Shown here: piece after piece, positions 48,841 through 60,198 of the stretch
How positions within the stretch are numbered: the first letter of the stretch is position 1
Layout: each line of letters begins with the position of its first letter
DNA from: Crocodylus rhombifer
Taxonomy: Eukaryota; Chordata; Crocodylia; Crocodylidae
DNA: 64,000 bases
Assembly: GCA_038503035.1 (NCBI GenBank)
Contig: JAVSML010024335.1
Coordinates: forward strand, 893,265-957,264
Reading direction: 5' to 3'
The notes under the pieces: model-generated
What the model saw: only the letters and a program-made list of their open reading frames with translations
The model's database searches: none
Told to the model about the DNA's origin: nothing
Made by a program: the position numbers and the translations under genes

Positions 48841-49893
48841 TAGGCCTTTGCAAAGCAGCTAGTATTCGCTTTGGATTCAGATTCAGCCAATTCAGAGGTG
48901 AAGTGATTGGATTCAGTGATTCGAATCACTGTCCTGATTCCATTCAGCCGAATCTCCAAATCTCCAAATCAGCCAGGCCAGGCCCGGCCCATCCCCTGCC
49001 CCTCTCCCAGCCCAGCAATGGCTACCCTGCCCACCCCAGCTCCCGGGACCTGGGGGAAAATAAGCAGGTGCTGCCAGGCAGAGAGTGATTCCCCACTGCC
49101 CCCCACTGCCCCAGCCACGTGGGGGAATCTGCTCGAGCCCCTTCCCCCCCAGTTCCTCCAGCCCCTTTACAGATGCCCCACATGGTCCAGCTCCAGCCCT
49201 TTAAGGAAAAAAAAATCCTGAAGAAATGCTGGGACTCACCGCTCCTGCTGGCAGGGGGTGATCCCCGCTGCCCCTCACCACATGGGGGGTTTGCATGAAC
49301 TCCACAAAGCCCCAAGGCTGCACCAGGAGCAGCAAGTCCCAGGTCTTTTCTTGGCTTTTTTTTTCCTTAAAGGGCCAGAGCATCGGCAGGCGGGGCAGCC
49401 AGGGGGGACTGGGGGAATGGGGTCGAGGGGACTTATGCAGAGCCCCCCATGCAGTGTGGGGCAGTGGGGGGCAGCAGGGATCACCCCCCACCTGGCAGCA
49501 CCCAGGGAGTACCAGGGCTTTTCTTTAAAGTACCGTGAGCTGGGGTGGGCAGGGGCAGCCATGGGGGGGCTGGGGGAGCGGGCGGGGGCTGGGAGAGTGG
49601 GAGGGGTCAGAAGGGCTGGCAGTGGCCTCCCCATGGTCCCCTCCCCCCTCCCCCAGTCCCCCGCTCCCCTAGTATTTACTAGCTTAGAGTGGCTGCAGCT
49701 CCCTGCTGCAGCCACCAGGGACTGTCCAAATCATCAAAGCTCTCTGAATCTTTGCCGAAGATTTGGAGAGCTTTGAATTGATTTGAATCTTTAAATCTGT
49801 CCCCTGATTCGATTCAGATTCAGAGATTTGGCCACTGAATTGAGCCAAATCACCTCCGAATCAAATCATCACCTGAAACTTCACACAGCCCTA
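48841..49893. mobile_element. hAT MITE family copy A (1053 bp)
   Basis: It starts TAGGCCTTTGCAAAGCAGCT and ends TTCACACAGCCCTA. It is flanked by CTCATTAC (48833-48840) and CTCATTAT (49894-49901), an 8-bp target duplication with one mismatch. Subterminal regions are full of GATTCAG, CAAATCTCC and GAATCAAATC motifs in both directions; the middle is GC-rich and holds spurious long frames. 8-bp duplications indicate the hAT superfamily. It is non-autonomous. Confidence 0.85.
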
Positions 49894-50435
49894 CTCATTA
49901 TGCTGCTCAAAGATATTCCAAGGTAGGCCATCTCTGATCCATATTACTCAAATCCTGTTACACTAAGGTATAGCTACTCTAAGCTACACCTTAGTATAAG
50001 TACCTTAAAGACCCCCATCCTTCACTGGCCCCTCTGTTTTCCCCACTCCGCCTTACTTGTGACTGTCCATACTGTCTGTCTGGTGGGAACAGGCAAGTAA
50101 GGGTTAACTTGCCTGTCCAACCACTACTGCCTTGTCTGCTGCTGTCTGGGCTGGGCTCAGCCTGGAGAAGGGTAGCAGTCCAGCAGCAGGTCTGAAGTGT
50201 GACTGCTCCAAACTGGAGCTAGGACTAACACCAGTCAGTATTTGTGTGCCTCACAGTGTAATGAGACCCTAAGTCACAGCCTGTTGTTTCATGATTTGCC
50301 TTATATTTAGTTGTCTCTTCAAAACTCTCCAGAAATGACAGTGATAGTATCATACGGTTAGGCAGATATAGTTGAAGTAGACACTCAATACTTTAAATGC
50401 CTTCAATACTCAATATTTCAAATGGCTTGAAATAC

Positions 50436-51195
50436 TAGGGGTGTGGGAAGTGGGCCCTATTCAATTTGGATTTAGCCCAAGTCAAGGACAGTGATTCAAT
50501 TTGTTGATTTGGATCACTGTCCCTGATTCAATTTGGCTGAATCCGAATCTGAAGATTCAATGTTCATTCAGAGAATCAGTGATTCGGACATAGACACAGC
50601 TTTAAAAGTTTTTTCTATATACCCTGAGGTAGCAGGCACAGCTCATGATCACTGTGACGCTGGGGTACATAGAGCATCCCACAGGAGTGCACGGGGGCCT
50701 CCACATGTTCAGCAGTGAATGCAGGAGGGCCCCTCCATGCTCCCCCAGCTTGGCAATTGGCAATTGGAACCCCAGGTGCCCCCCCCAACCCAGGAAGCAC
50801 CACTCTCTGAACCAGGGGGATGTGCAGGGAGGCCCCCAGTGTGCTCCCAGGCAGACCCAGAAGTGGACCAGAAGTGCTTCTGGTCTAATTCTGGGTCTGT
50901 TTCCCAGTGTGCTGGGGAGCCCCCCATGATTCTGTGGGACACTCCATCTGCCCCAGCATCATGGCACTCACGAGCTGCCTGCTACCTAGAGGCATGTAGA
51001 AAAAACATTTAAAGCTGTCTCTAAGGCCAAATTGCCACGTCTTTCCAAATCTCTCCAGATCAATTTGGAGGGTTCTGATTCAATTCAGAGAGATTAAAGG
51101 ATCTTCTGATTTGATTCAGATTCAGAGATTCAGCCACTGAATAAGGCCAAATGTCCACTGAATTGAATCAGGGATCAAAGCTTCGCGTGGCCCTA
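50436..51195. mobile_element. hAT MITE family copy B (760 bp)
   Basis: It starts TAGGGGTGTGGGAAGTGGGC and ends AAGCTTCGCGTGGCCCTA. It is flanked by TGAAATAC (50428-50435) and TCAAATAC (51196-51203), 7 of 8 matching. It has the same GATTCA/GAATCA-rich subterminal blocks as copies A and C, with a different GC-rich middle. Confidence 0.85.
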
Positions 51196-51203
51196 TCAAA
51201 TAC

Positions 51204-51639
51204 TTATCCTTCAAAACCTACCTTAAATTGTTTAATTATTCAATCACTGCCTCTACTCTGTGCAATTATTTTTTCTCTACAATTAAAATATATGTGCTTC
51301 TGGTAGGATAAAGTGTTTTGGGTGTTAAAATTCCTTGATAAATATTTTTTCAAGCCCAAATTCCATATCTTGATTTTCTGTTTAGAAATTTAAGGTAAAC
51401 ATTCACAAAAAATACATTTGTGCTTTTTCAATGCAAAAAGTGGGTGTGAGAGTAAGTATCGAAATAATTATTGGAGAAGTTGGCTTATATGTAATAAAAA
51501 CTAGGAAATGGTTGGTGCAAAGGTTGAAATCAATATTGTGATAAGTGACTACATCAAGCTAGTGGGATAAATTCATTCAAAGTAAGCAGATTGTTACCTG
51601 TATTTAATGAAGAAGATGAAGAGGTAAATTAGCAATTAA
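51204..51639. other. Intergenic sequence without recognised features
   Basis: AT-rich. Nothing was recognised. Confidence 0.5.
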
Positions 51640-52180
51640 GAAGAGTATTGTAAACAAAACAGAAAATATCCTTATGCCCCTTGAGAAATCCATGGCATGT
51701 CAACATGTTGAATACTGTGTGCAGTTCTAGTCCCCATACCTCAAGCAAAGGTACAGAGATGTGCAACAGGATCACTAATGAGTGATATGGAAGAACTTCC
51801 TTATGTTGGGAAACTGAAGAGGGGCTCGGCCTATGCAGTTTAGGAAAGAGTTGAGCTGGGACTTGATAAGGGTTTACAAAATACAAAATGGTAAAAATAA
51901 ATAGCGATTGATTATTTACTCTCTCACAATATAAGAATTAGGGGTCACAAAATGAAACTACTAAGTAGAAAGTTTAACAAAAAAAGGTTATTTTTCACAC
52001 TGCATGTAATTAAAGTGTGGTACTCATTGTTATCAGATGTTGTGGAAGCTGACACTTTAGCTAGATTTAAAAAGGGATTAGATAAATTTTTGAAGGAAAG
52101 GGAAATCAGTAGCTCTTGAGCACGGGAGTTAGAGATATAGCCTCTGAATTAGAACTTCCTAGTCCTTAAAAGCTGGAGGC
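51640..52180 (+). mobile_element. Older CR1 LINE fragment
   Basis: The + strand encodes, with stops, EYCVQF..SPYLKQRYRDVQQ, LSWDLIRVYKIQNG, KKGYFSHCM and LDLKRD.INF, the post-RT region of CR1. It has no clear 3' terminal ATTCTATGAT. It is more diverged than the copies at 48041 and 54975. Confidence 0.75.
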
Positions 52181-52489
52181 TGCAAGTGAGAGCAACAGTG
52201 GGAAAAAAAGTACCCTCATCACACACAGTCCACTCTGCTTGTGTAAGGTAGTCAGTGTAAAGATCAAAGAAAGCACTGATGTGTTCGAATCAGGAAGATA
52301 AGATGACTGTAACAATAGCATTGTTAGCATCTGAATAGACTGAGAGAAGCCAGATCTGTCAAGGACAGAAAAAAGGAATTTGTTGTATTCTATATGGGAA
52401 ACAATAAGGACTTAAATGAGGATTCAGGCTTTGTACATATGGCGTAAAACAGTTTTTAGATGTTGCATGTAAGAAAAATCATTGTTTTA

Positions 52490-53775
52490 ATATTATAAAA
52501 GCCTATATCTGTCTGTGTGTCTGTCTGTAATACTTTATTTGTGCTCTGATTGGCAAACAGACAATTAGAGCACAAAGAAACATTCAGACAAGTGGAAGCC
52601 CACCGCCATGGTGATGGGAACACAGGGGATGGAGTGGGGATGGGGGCAAGGCAAGTGCCGCGCCCTGCTCCGTGGAGGTGGTGGCAATGGAGTGGATGAA
52701 ATGGCCTTGTCCCCCCCACCCCCCCGCTCCCTGCAGGTGGCAATGATGGAGCAGGGAGGAAACAGGACACTAGAGCTAGCCTTGCCCCCCAACCTGCTCC
52801 TTGGAGGTGACAGTGGCAGAGGCACAGGGGCAAGGCAGCGGGGTTGGGAAGCAGTGTGGGGACAAAGCCACTAGCACTGGCCTTGGCCTGCCCCTTCCCC
52901 CTTCTGTTGTCACTGCCTGCAGGGCCAATGCAGCAGTGATGAGGGGAGGAGTGAGCCTGACATGGAGGGGAAGGAGCTGCCTTCACCCCCTCCACCCTGC
53001 ACCTTGGGGCCAGCAGCACTTTGGGGTGGAGTAAGCCTAGATCCCAAGTGGCAGCGGGGAGCAGCCCAGCCCCAGCCCCAGCATCGGTGGGTAGCAGGTA
53101 GTGGGCCTGCACATGCTGCCATGGTTGGTAATGGGGGAATGGTCCTGGACCCCAAGTGGAAGGTGGGGAGTGGACCTGGGTCCAGCATAAGGAGAAGGGA
53201 GAGGAGCGGACCCAGCATGCGGGTTTGGGGGAAGCCCACCACAGCAGGAGGACAGGAGCAGTCCCTGGCCAATACAGCGGGGGGGAGGGGAGGAGTGGGC
53301 CTGGGATTGAGTTTAATGCAGGTGATGTGAGGGAGATTTGATCTCAAGGGGGGGTGCAGAAGCTGGCCTGCTGTGGCCATGTGGGGGGAGCAGCGAGCCC
53401 GGCTTGACATGGCAGCAGTGTGGGGAGGGGAGGTGTGGGCCTCCTTCCCCCAATCAGGCCCAGACCCACTCATCCCCCCCGCCCCACATCAGCCCCTCCC
53501 CCACTCCTGTCCCCTTGCTATTGCCAGGTTGGCCCAGGCCTGCTGCTGTCCCACCCCACACGTTGTGGTGGCCCGGCTTCTCCCCTCTTTGGACCTGGCT
53601 CTCCCCTCCATCAGGCCTGGGCCCAGTCCTTCCTTCTCCTCACCACTGCCCACTGGGAGTGGGCCCAGACCAGGAAGGAAGTGGGGGTTGGGCCTGGATG
53701 GTGGAGGCATAGGGCCCCATCCATGCCTGCTCCCCCCCATCATTCTTGTTGAACAATTGGCAAGTTACTTATAAA
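52490..53775 (-). repeat. GC-rich minisatellite-bearing repeat, copy 2
   Basis: Inverted relative to copy 1 at 31212. The + strand begins TATTATAAAAGCCTATATCT with (GTCT)n and ends TTGTTGAACAATTGGCAAGT. Near the start GCTCTGATTGGCAAACAGAC pairs with CAATTAGAGC to form a subterminal hairpin, the equivalent of that in copy 1. The interior has units like GGGCCTGGG...CCCAAGTGG of roughly 40-60 bp. Frames of up to 218 codons on both strands are by-products of base composition. Confidence 0.6.
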
Positions 53776-54974
53776 TGGCCTGAACATGTAGGTCTAGGAA
53801 GAGTGCTTGCGCAGAATAACAAATTATAGGCCTGTGCAACAGAATGGATAGTGGTGCTATATATGATAAATAATTGATTTAGTAAGGTTTTTGCTAAAGA
53901 ATCTACAGTGGAGGGCAGAATCTACAAGAATAAAGAAACATAGGAAATGAAATCTAAATCCAACCCAAGAGAAATAGTGAGGTTTTAATATGTAAGTCCT
54001 GTCTTTCATTCAAGATTTCAAACCTTTTTAAAAATGATGATTAAGTACATAGATATTATTATATCCACTATAGACCTAATCTTCTTCCCTGAAAAATCAA
54101 AGACAAAATTCCTAGTCATGCTGGGTGCTTACTTTCACCATTTACAGAGAAACCTGCATGTGAAAAGATCTGGATCCTATGCTGACATATTACCATGCTA
54201 TTTAACTTTGCTTTTATTCAGATGCTTTCCAGTCTACAATGAAAAATGCGGCTGTTGGTATATAAGAAATTTCATGTGTTTTAAGTGGCCTGGAGTACCA
54301 AGGCACAAACAATGCACTATAGCTTTGCCGACCACTTAACACACACTTTTGAATAATTCAGAGAAGAGCATGATTTTCTTCAGGAAAAGTATGGTAAATA
54401 AGATTGACTCTTTTACAAAAAAAAACTGAGGGCGATAAGACTGGATAAGAATTTCTCATTTCAGCTTACATTAAATTCATATCCTTTATCAAAATTAGAT
54501 GAGAAAAAGAGGAGTAAAATTAATATAGCTATAATTCAAGCAGTATCAAAGCAGATTAAGAATATTGATATTCCTACCAAGCACATGCTTTTTGTTGTTA
54601 GCATAATGAAATTTATATTTGATGAGACCTAATCTTATTCTACCACCACTCCATTGTTCTTTTGAAATGTGCAGGTTAGAACTGTAAGATGAGCTACAGA
54701 TACAATCTTTTTACTATGTGTAGTAAGAGAGAACTTTAGAAACAAATAACCTTTCCTTATCTATGAAGGAAAATATTCATTCATTTATTCTTAATTTATT
54801 AAATTAATGTGATGGACACACATAGGATCATTCATCCACCTGGCATGATTACAAATTGCAGATATGTCCATAAGAATTGCAATTAGTTTTTTGTTAATTA
54901 TAAACTGATTCATTAACAGGATATAGTATAACTGGACTCCTTTATATGCAAAACAAATCTTGAAACAGAAGGTT
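53776..54974. other. Intergenic sequence without recognised features
   Basis: AT-rich. The frame at 54034-54339 has no known domain. Confidence 0.5.
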
Positions 54975-55073
54975 TCATAGAATCATAGAATCACTGAGTC
55001 GGAAGGGACCTAGACAGATCATGTAGTCCGACCCCCTGCCATGGGCAGGAAGGAGCACTGGGGATGGGAGGGG

Positions 55074-57905
55074 TCATAAGACCCCAGTCAGGTGCCTATC
55101 CAGTCTCCTCTTGAAGATCCCCAGGGAAGGGGAGAGCACCACCTCTCTGGGAAGCCTGTTCCAGGCTCTGGCCACCCTTACAGTGAAGTAGTTCTTCCTA
55201 ATAGCTAACTTAAACCTATTCTCCCTCAGCTTGTGGCCATTGTTCCTGGTGACTCCAAGGGGGGCCCTGGTGAACAGACTTTCCCCGAGTCCCCGCTGCT
55301 GGCCCCTGATAAGGTTGTAGGCAGCCACAAGATCCCCCCTCAGTCTCCTCTTGCGGAGACTGAAGAGATTCAGGTCCCTCAGCCTCTCCTCATAGACCCT
55401 CTGGACCCTCTCCAGGTTCTCCGCGTCCTTCTTGAAGTGTGGCACCCAGAACTGGATCAGGACTCAAGCTGCAGCCTGACCAGTGCTGCATAGAAGGGGA
55501 GGAAGACCTCTCTGGACCTGTTAGTGATGCCCCTCTTGATGCATGACAGGGTGCGGTTGGCTCTGCCTATTGCTTCGATACATTGGTGACTCATATTCAT
55601 CCTGGAGTCAATCATGATTCCAAGATCCCTTTCTGCCTCTGTGCTGCCGAGAGGGTCAGCCCCTAACCTGTAACCATAATGCCGGTTCCCTGTCCCCAGG
55701 TGCAGCATTCTGCACTTGTCCTTGTTGAAACGCATCCTGTTCAGATCCGCCACTTCTCTAACCTATCCAGGTCTGCCTGGATGCAGTTTCTGCCTGCCAG
55801 TGTATTCACTTTACCCCCCAGCTTGGTGTCATCAGCAAACTTGAACAGGTTGTAGTCCACACCCTCATCCAGGTGGCTAATGAAGATGTTGAACAGCACC
55901 AGCCCAAGGACCAAGCCCTGGGGGACTCCACTGCCCACACCCTCCCAGGTCGACATCGACCCATCCACCACCACCCTTTGGGTGCGCCCCTGGAGCCAGT
56001 TTGCCACCCACATGACTGTGCATTCATCAATTCTGCAGTCCCTCAGCTTGCCCACCAGAATTGGGTGGAACACTGTGTCGAAGGCTTTCTGGAAGTCCAA
56101 GATGACATCGACTTCCTCCTTCACATCTAAGCTCTTTGCTACCTGGTCATAGAAAGAGACCAGGTTAATTAGGCAGGATCGGCGTGGCATGAACCCATGT
56201 TGGTTACCCTTCAACATCACTTCCCCTGCAGGGCTCTCACAAATGTGGCCCTTGATAATTTTTTCAAAGACCTTCCCCAGGATAGAAGGGAGGCTGACTG
56301 GCCTGTAGTTGCCAGGCTTTTCCTTCCTCCCCTTCTTGAAAATAAGGACCACAATGGCCCTTTTCTAGTCCTCAAGGACTTGGCCTGAGCACCAGGAGTC
56401 CTCAAACAGCTGTGCCAATGGCACCGCAATGACACCAGCCAATTCCCTCAGCACCCGCAGATGAAGGTCATCTGGGCCAGTCAACTTGGACACATCTAAG
56501 CCCTCCAGGTAATCCTTAACTAGGTCTGAACTAACAGTCAGAGGACTCATACCCTTCCTGGGCCTCTCTATGCTGTCACCTGAGAGCACCCCATTGTCCT
56601 CAGACAGGAACACGGAGGCAAGAACTTGTTGAAGAGTTCTGCCTTCTGTCATGCGTCCGTCACCAACTGCCCTGCCCTGCCTTGTAGGGGTCCAATGTTA
56701 CCCCAAGACTTCTTCTTGCTACCTATATACTGGAAAAAGGATTTTTTGTTATCCTTAATCCCAGAAGCTAATCTAAACTCCAGTGCTGCTTTAGCCTTCC
56801 TCACCAAATCCCTACAAGCTCAGGTCAGGGAGATGTACTCCTCCTTTTTCCCTGCCCCCTGCTTCCACCGCCAGTATGCTTTTTTCTTTGCCCTCAGGCC
56901 AACTTGGATATCTGCGCTCAGCCATGAATGTTTCTTGGACCCTTTTCCTGCCTTCCTGTGCAGAGGAATTGCGTACTGCTGCGCCCCAAGGATAGCCTCC
57001 TTGAGGAAGAACGACCTTTCATGGACCCCCATACTAGCTACACCCTTGGCTCCGAGTGTCTTCCTGACTACTGCCCTGAGCACATTGAAGTTGGCTTTCC
57101 TCAAGTCAAGCATTTGCGCTGTGCTAGTTACCCTCCCCTCCTTTCTCTGAATAGAAAACTGGATCATTTCATGATCACTGTCCCCTAGCCTCCCTTGTAC
57201 AAGCACCTCCCCAGCCAGGTCACCCCCAGAGGCTAACACCAGATCCAGTATGGTGTTTTCTCTAGTGGGGATGAGTACCTCCTGCACAAGGTGTAGGTCC
57301 TGTACACATGTCAGGAACCTTCGTGAGTGGCTAGACCCTCATGACCACAACATCCTTTGCACACACGGCCTCCCCCAGCTGCCTGGAGAATTCCAGATCC
57401 AGCTCTTCCTCCTGATGTGGTGGCCTGTAGTAAACCCCTACCACCAGATCCCTCTCCCCCCACCCTCCTTGAAGTTTGATCCACAGGGTCTCATTTAAGC
57501 CTTCCTCTGGGCTCATTTAGAAGGTAGAACTGGTATACTGTTCCCTAACATAGAGCGCAACCCCCCATCATTTTTCCCCTTCCTATCTCTTCTAAACAAC
57601 CTATAGCCCTCTAAGTCTACTGCTCAGTCATATGTTTCATCCCACCATGTCTCCACTAGGCCAACCAGATCGATTTTACTACTTGCAAGCAGGAAAGCAA
57701 GCTCCTTCTGCTTGTTCCCCATGCTTCTTGCATAGTGAAGAGACACCTTAATCCCCCTGAGGGAGCCCTGGGCACCCCCCCCCCGAGAGACAACTGATCC
57801 CTTGGTATGTACCTGGGCAAGTCCTACACCTGGTTGAGTTTTCTCTTGCTCCTGTGGATCCCCATCCTCTGACAAACTTAGTTTAAAGCCCGCCGGAGAA
57901 GTCAA
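55074..57905 (-). pseudogene. CR1 ORF2 (endonuclease and reverse transcriptase), broken
   Basis: In order on the minus strand: an endonuclease part with YARSMGNKQKELAFLL and LVETWWDE (57624-57905), VVGVYYRPPHQEEELD (57331-57516), LDLVLASGG...GDSDHEMIQFSI (56820-57287), the RT fingers with NYRPVSLPSILGKVFEKII, DFQKAFDTVFH, GVPQGLVLG and the catalytic FADDTKLGG (55741-56352), then MRFNKDKCRMLHLGTGN (55457-55753) and the C-terminal LERVQRVYEERLRDLNLF and RAWNRLPREVV (55074-55445). The RT aspartates are kept. The pieces lie in different frames, with at least five or six breaks, so no full protein can be made. It would drive target-primed reverse transcription at nicked DNA. The first Met overlaps the last codons of ORF1. 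Confidence 0.9.
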
Positions 57906-58917
57906 CTAGCCTGTAAGAAAACAAACTCTTACCTTTGGGGGAGAGATGGAGATCATCATGCCCCAGGAAGCCCTCTGCTCTGAAGTGAGGGTCGTGGTCC
58001 AGGAAGCCAAATCTGGCATGACGACACCAACTCCAGAGGTGCCAGTTCACCTCATGGATGCAGGCGCTCTGCCACTGATGGCCTCCACTAACCAGGAGGA
58101 GGGATGAAAAGAACACCTGGGCCCCCAACTCTCTAAGCTTGGCCCCCAGAACCATGGAGTCATCCATGATCTGGTCCGGAATACTCTGGGCCACATCATT
58201 GGTTCCCACATGGGTGAGGACCATGGTAGTAGTCGGAAGGCCAGATCTTCCCTGAGATGTCCCCAATCTTGGCTCCTGGGAGACAGTACACTTCTGTCAC
58301 ATTGGGGTCCATGTGGCAGATGGGGCCCTCTGTTCCTCTGAGGACGGAATCCCCTATGATGATGACCTGATGTCTCTTCCTCTGGGTCACTGGATGATGC
58401 TCAGTTGGTATGCATGCCAGCTTGCTTAGTGAGAGCATAGCTTTCTCCCTACCTTCTTCTTCATGCCCAGTCTCCTCCAGTGCTACCAGGGCCACATACC
58501 TGTTCCCCAGTTGTACCGGGGTGACAGTTGGTGCAGCTATGTGCTGCCTGTGGTGCCGCCTGGCCCTGGAGGTGACCATCCTCCATTCGCCTCCTGCAGA
58601 CTCCTGGGAGGTGATAGCCTGAGGGGACAGGCCCTCCACAGAGAGAAAGTACCCATCAATCTCATCCTCCATGGCCCTGATCCCCCGCAGCCTGCTCACC
58701 TCCGCCTGGAGCTCTCTCACCTGCCCCTCCAGCACCACAATCCTGGCACAGGTGGGACAGGTGAGAGAAGCCCCCGCCTCTGTGTCCCTTCCTGGCCCCA
58801 GGGACCAAGCCCTACCTGCATGGAAGCTTCATGTGTCTCCGGGCCAGGAGGTAGCCGTGGGGCAGGAGCCCTAGCTGCACTCCGTGTGACAACTCCCATG
58901 CTCACACCCCCACTCAC
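57883..58917 (-). pseudogene. CR1 ORF1 with coiled coil and SGNH-hydrolase (esterase) domain, broken
   Basis: The start at 58917 gives a basic N-terminus. After a frame change near 58770 there is LTCPTC followed by a heptad-like VLEGQVRELQAEVSRLR coiled coil. The esterase domain shows block I VIIIGDSVLRGTE, block III VLTHVGTNDV (across a second frame change near 58200-58260) and block V DDLHLSPKGKSLF. The Ser of GDS, the Asn of GTND and the DLH Asp/His are all visible. CR1 ORF1 proteins are known to have this architecture and to bind nucleic acid. It ends at 57883, overlapping the ORF2 start by about 20 bases. Two frameshifts make it a pseudogene. Confidence 0.85.
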
Positions 58918-59210
58918 TTAACTGGAGACGACTGCTGCTGCTGTCTGCTGCTGCTGAAGCTCTTGGCTCTTCCACTGCCTGCGGCCTCTTGCACACCTCC
59001 CTGCGTGAACCTTGGCGCAAACACTGGCGCGCCCCTAAAGAGCGCGCCTGTTTGTGCTCCCTGTTCGTGCGGCTTCCGTCTGGTGCAGCTAAATAGAGTC
59101 AGGCAGGGAAAGAGTCCCCTGCCTGATTGCCAGCACCCGGCCCCACTCACTTCCTTTCCCCCGGCTTACCTCCTCATTGCCTCCTGTCCCTTAGCTGCAG
59201 ATCGCTGCTA

Positions 59211-59272
59211 TTGCTGCTGGTTCTGGTGCTGGTGCTGGTGCTGGTGCTGGTGCTGGTGCTGCTGCTGCTGCT
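59211..59272 (+). repeat. (CTGGTG)n/(CTG)n tract in the CR1 5' region
   Basis: Alternating CTGGTG hexamers run into pure CTG triplets, about 60 bp. A shorter CTG-rich patch lies at 58930-58957. Confidence 0.95.
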
Positions 59273-59340
59273 TCAAGAGTCGGGGGATACCAGGGGCATG
59301 TGTCCTCCCTCCGGCATCCTCAGCCAACTGCTTTGGCCAG

Positions 59341-59396
59341 CCAATTAGCCCGGGTTCAAATTTCCTGGGCCAATCAGCAGGGCCAATCAGACAATC
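59341..59396 (-). promoter_or_regulatory. CCAAT-box cluster, possible CR1 promoter element
   Basis: CCAAT at 59341-59345, 59370-59374 and 59383-59387, plus ACAATCAG at 59391, at 13-29-bp spacing. On the element's own strand these are ATTGG boxes. NF-Y binds such clusters. The function here is inferred from position upstream of ORF1. Confidence 0.45.
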
Positions 59397-59636
59397 AGCT
59401 GTGTCTGCCTACAGCCCTGTCCCGTGTGGGAACCCCACTTGTCAGCCGGAGCTTCGTCCCACCAAGGGATCCCTGGTAAGTCAACTCTCGGGCTTCCAAG
59501 CTCCTAGCCCTCTCACGCTGGTGCAAACTCTGGCGCACCCCTAAAGAGTGCACCTGTTTGCACTCCCTGTTCATGCAGCTTAGGAGCATGGCTCCTGCCC
59601 GGTGCAGCTAAATAGGGTCAGGTGGGGAAAGAGTTT

Positions 59637-60198
59637 ATAACAGACAGAACACAAGCTAGCACCTTATTGAAAGGAAGCATCATAAGCTCCCTTAGATATA
59701 ATTTTCATTGCTTCTCTTTTTACAAAAAACCCTGAAAAGGATGCCTAGAAAGGTAAGAATTTAGGAAATCCAACTAACTTTCCCCTTTTTAAATTATCTC
59801 GGAAGTCTTTCCAGGTTTCATTTGACTTACCAGCTTCCAGTTTAACTTGTATCAGTGCTCTCTAGATTCAAATTAAATCAATACTTTGAGATCTACTTTC
59901 CCAAATCTGCTGAGATTTCTTGTGGCAATTGTATTTTCATTGTTCTAATTTTAGTTCTTTCCTTCTCTCCCAACATTTTCATATACCTAATAGTTTTTCA
60001 GCCACAACAAATTGACCAACTGGTAGTCAGCTCCTGGTGTTTCTTGTAGTTACAGTTGTTCTCTCCTACACATCATTAGTCTTGCAGCATTATCAAGATT
60101 TCTATAATTCTATTTTAAGAAAATTAGCACTATTATAAGTTTTAAAAAACAAAATATGAATTTTAGAGCTAGTGGATTAGCTATTACAATGTCTTTTA
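59637..60198. other. Intergenic sequence without recognised features
   Basis: AT-rich. Nothing was recognised. Confidence 0.5.

Larger units (their letters stand above)
59015..59634 (-). repeat. Direct repeats in the CR1 5' region
   Basis: A block of about 100 bp recurs: GCGCAAACACTGGCGCGCCC at 59015 and GTGCAAACTCTGGCGCACCC at 59521, each followed by CTAAAGAG, a GTTTG...CTCCCTGTTC and GGTGCAGCTAAATAG...GGTCAGG. The offset is 506 bp. Between them lie the CTG tract and a CCAAT cluster. The layout suggests repeated promoter units. Confidence 0.8.
54975..59636 (-). mobile_element. Near full-length CR1 LINE
   Basis: The 3' end is at 54975 (+ strand TCATAGAATCATAGAATCAC). Going leftward along the element on the minus strand there are ORF2 (RT and endonuclease), ORF1 (SGNH esterase type) and a GC-rich 5' region to about 59636 with repeated blocks. 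Most genomic CR1 copies are heavily 5'-truncated, so a copy of about 4.7 kb with both ORFs is uncommon. Multiple frameshifts show it is inactive. Confidence 0.9.

Noticed and set aside
49258..49776. Frames of 146-172 codons in copy A of the hAT MITE
   Set aside because: They fall in the GC-rich core of a non-autonomous transposon and have no transposase or other recognised features.
52456..53774. Several open frames of 100-218 codons on both strands
   Set aside because: Same GC-rich minisatellite repeat; no domain, start context or splice logic supports coding.
54034..54339. 101-codon frame in intergenic DNA
   Set aside because: No family resemblance; average length for AT-rich random sequence with a lucky start.
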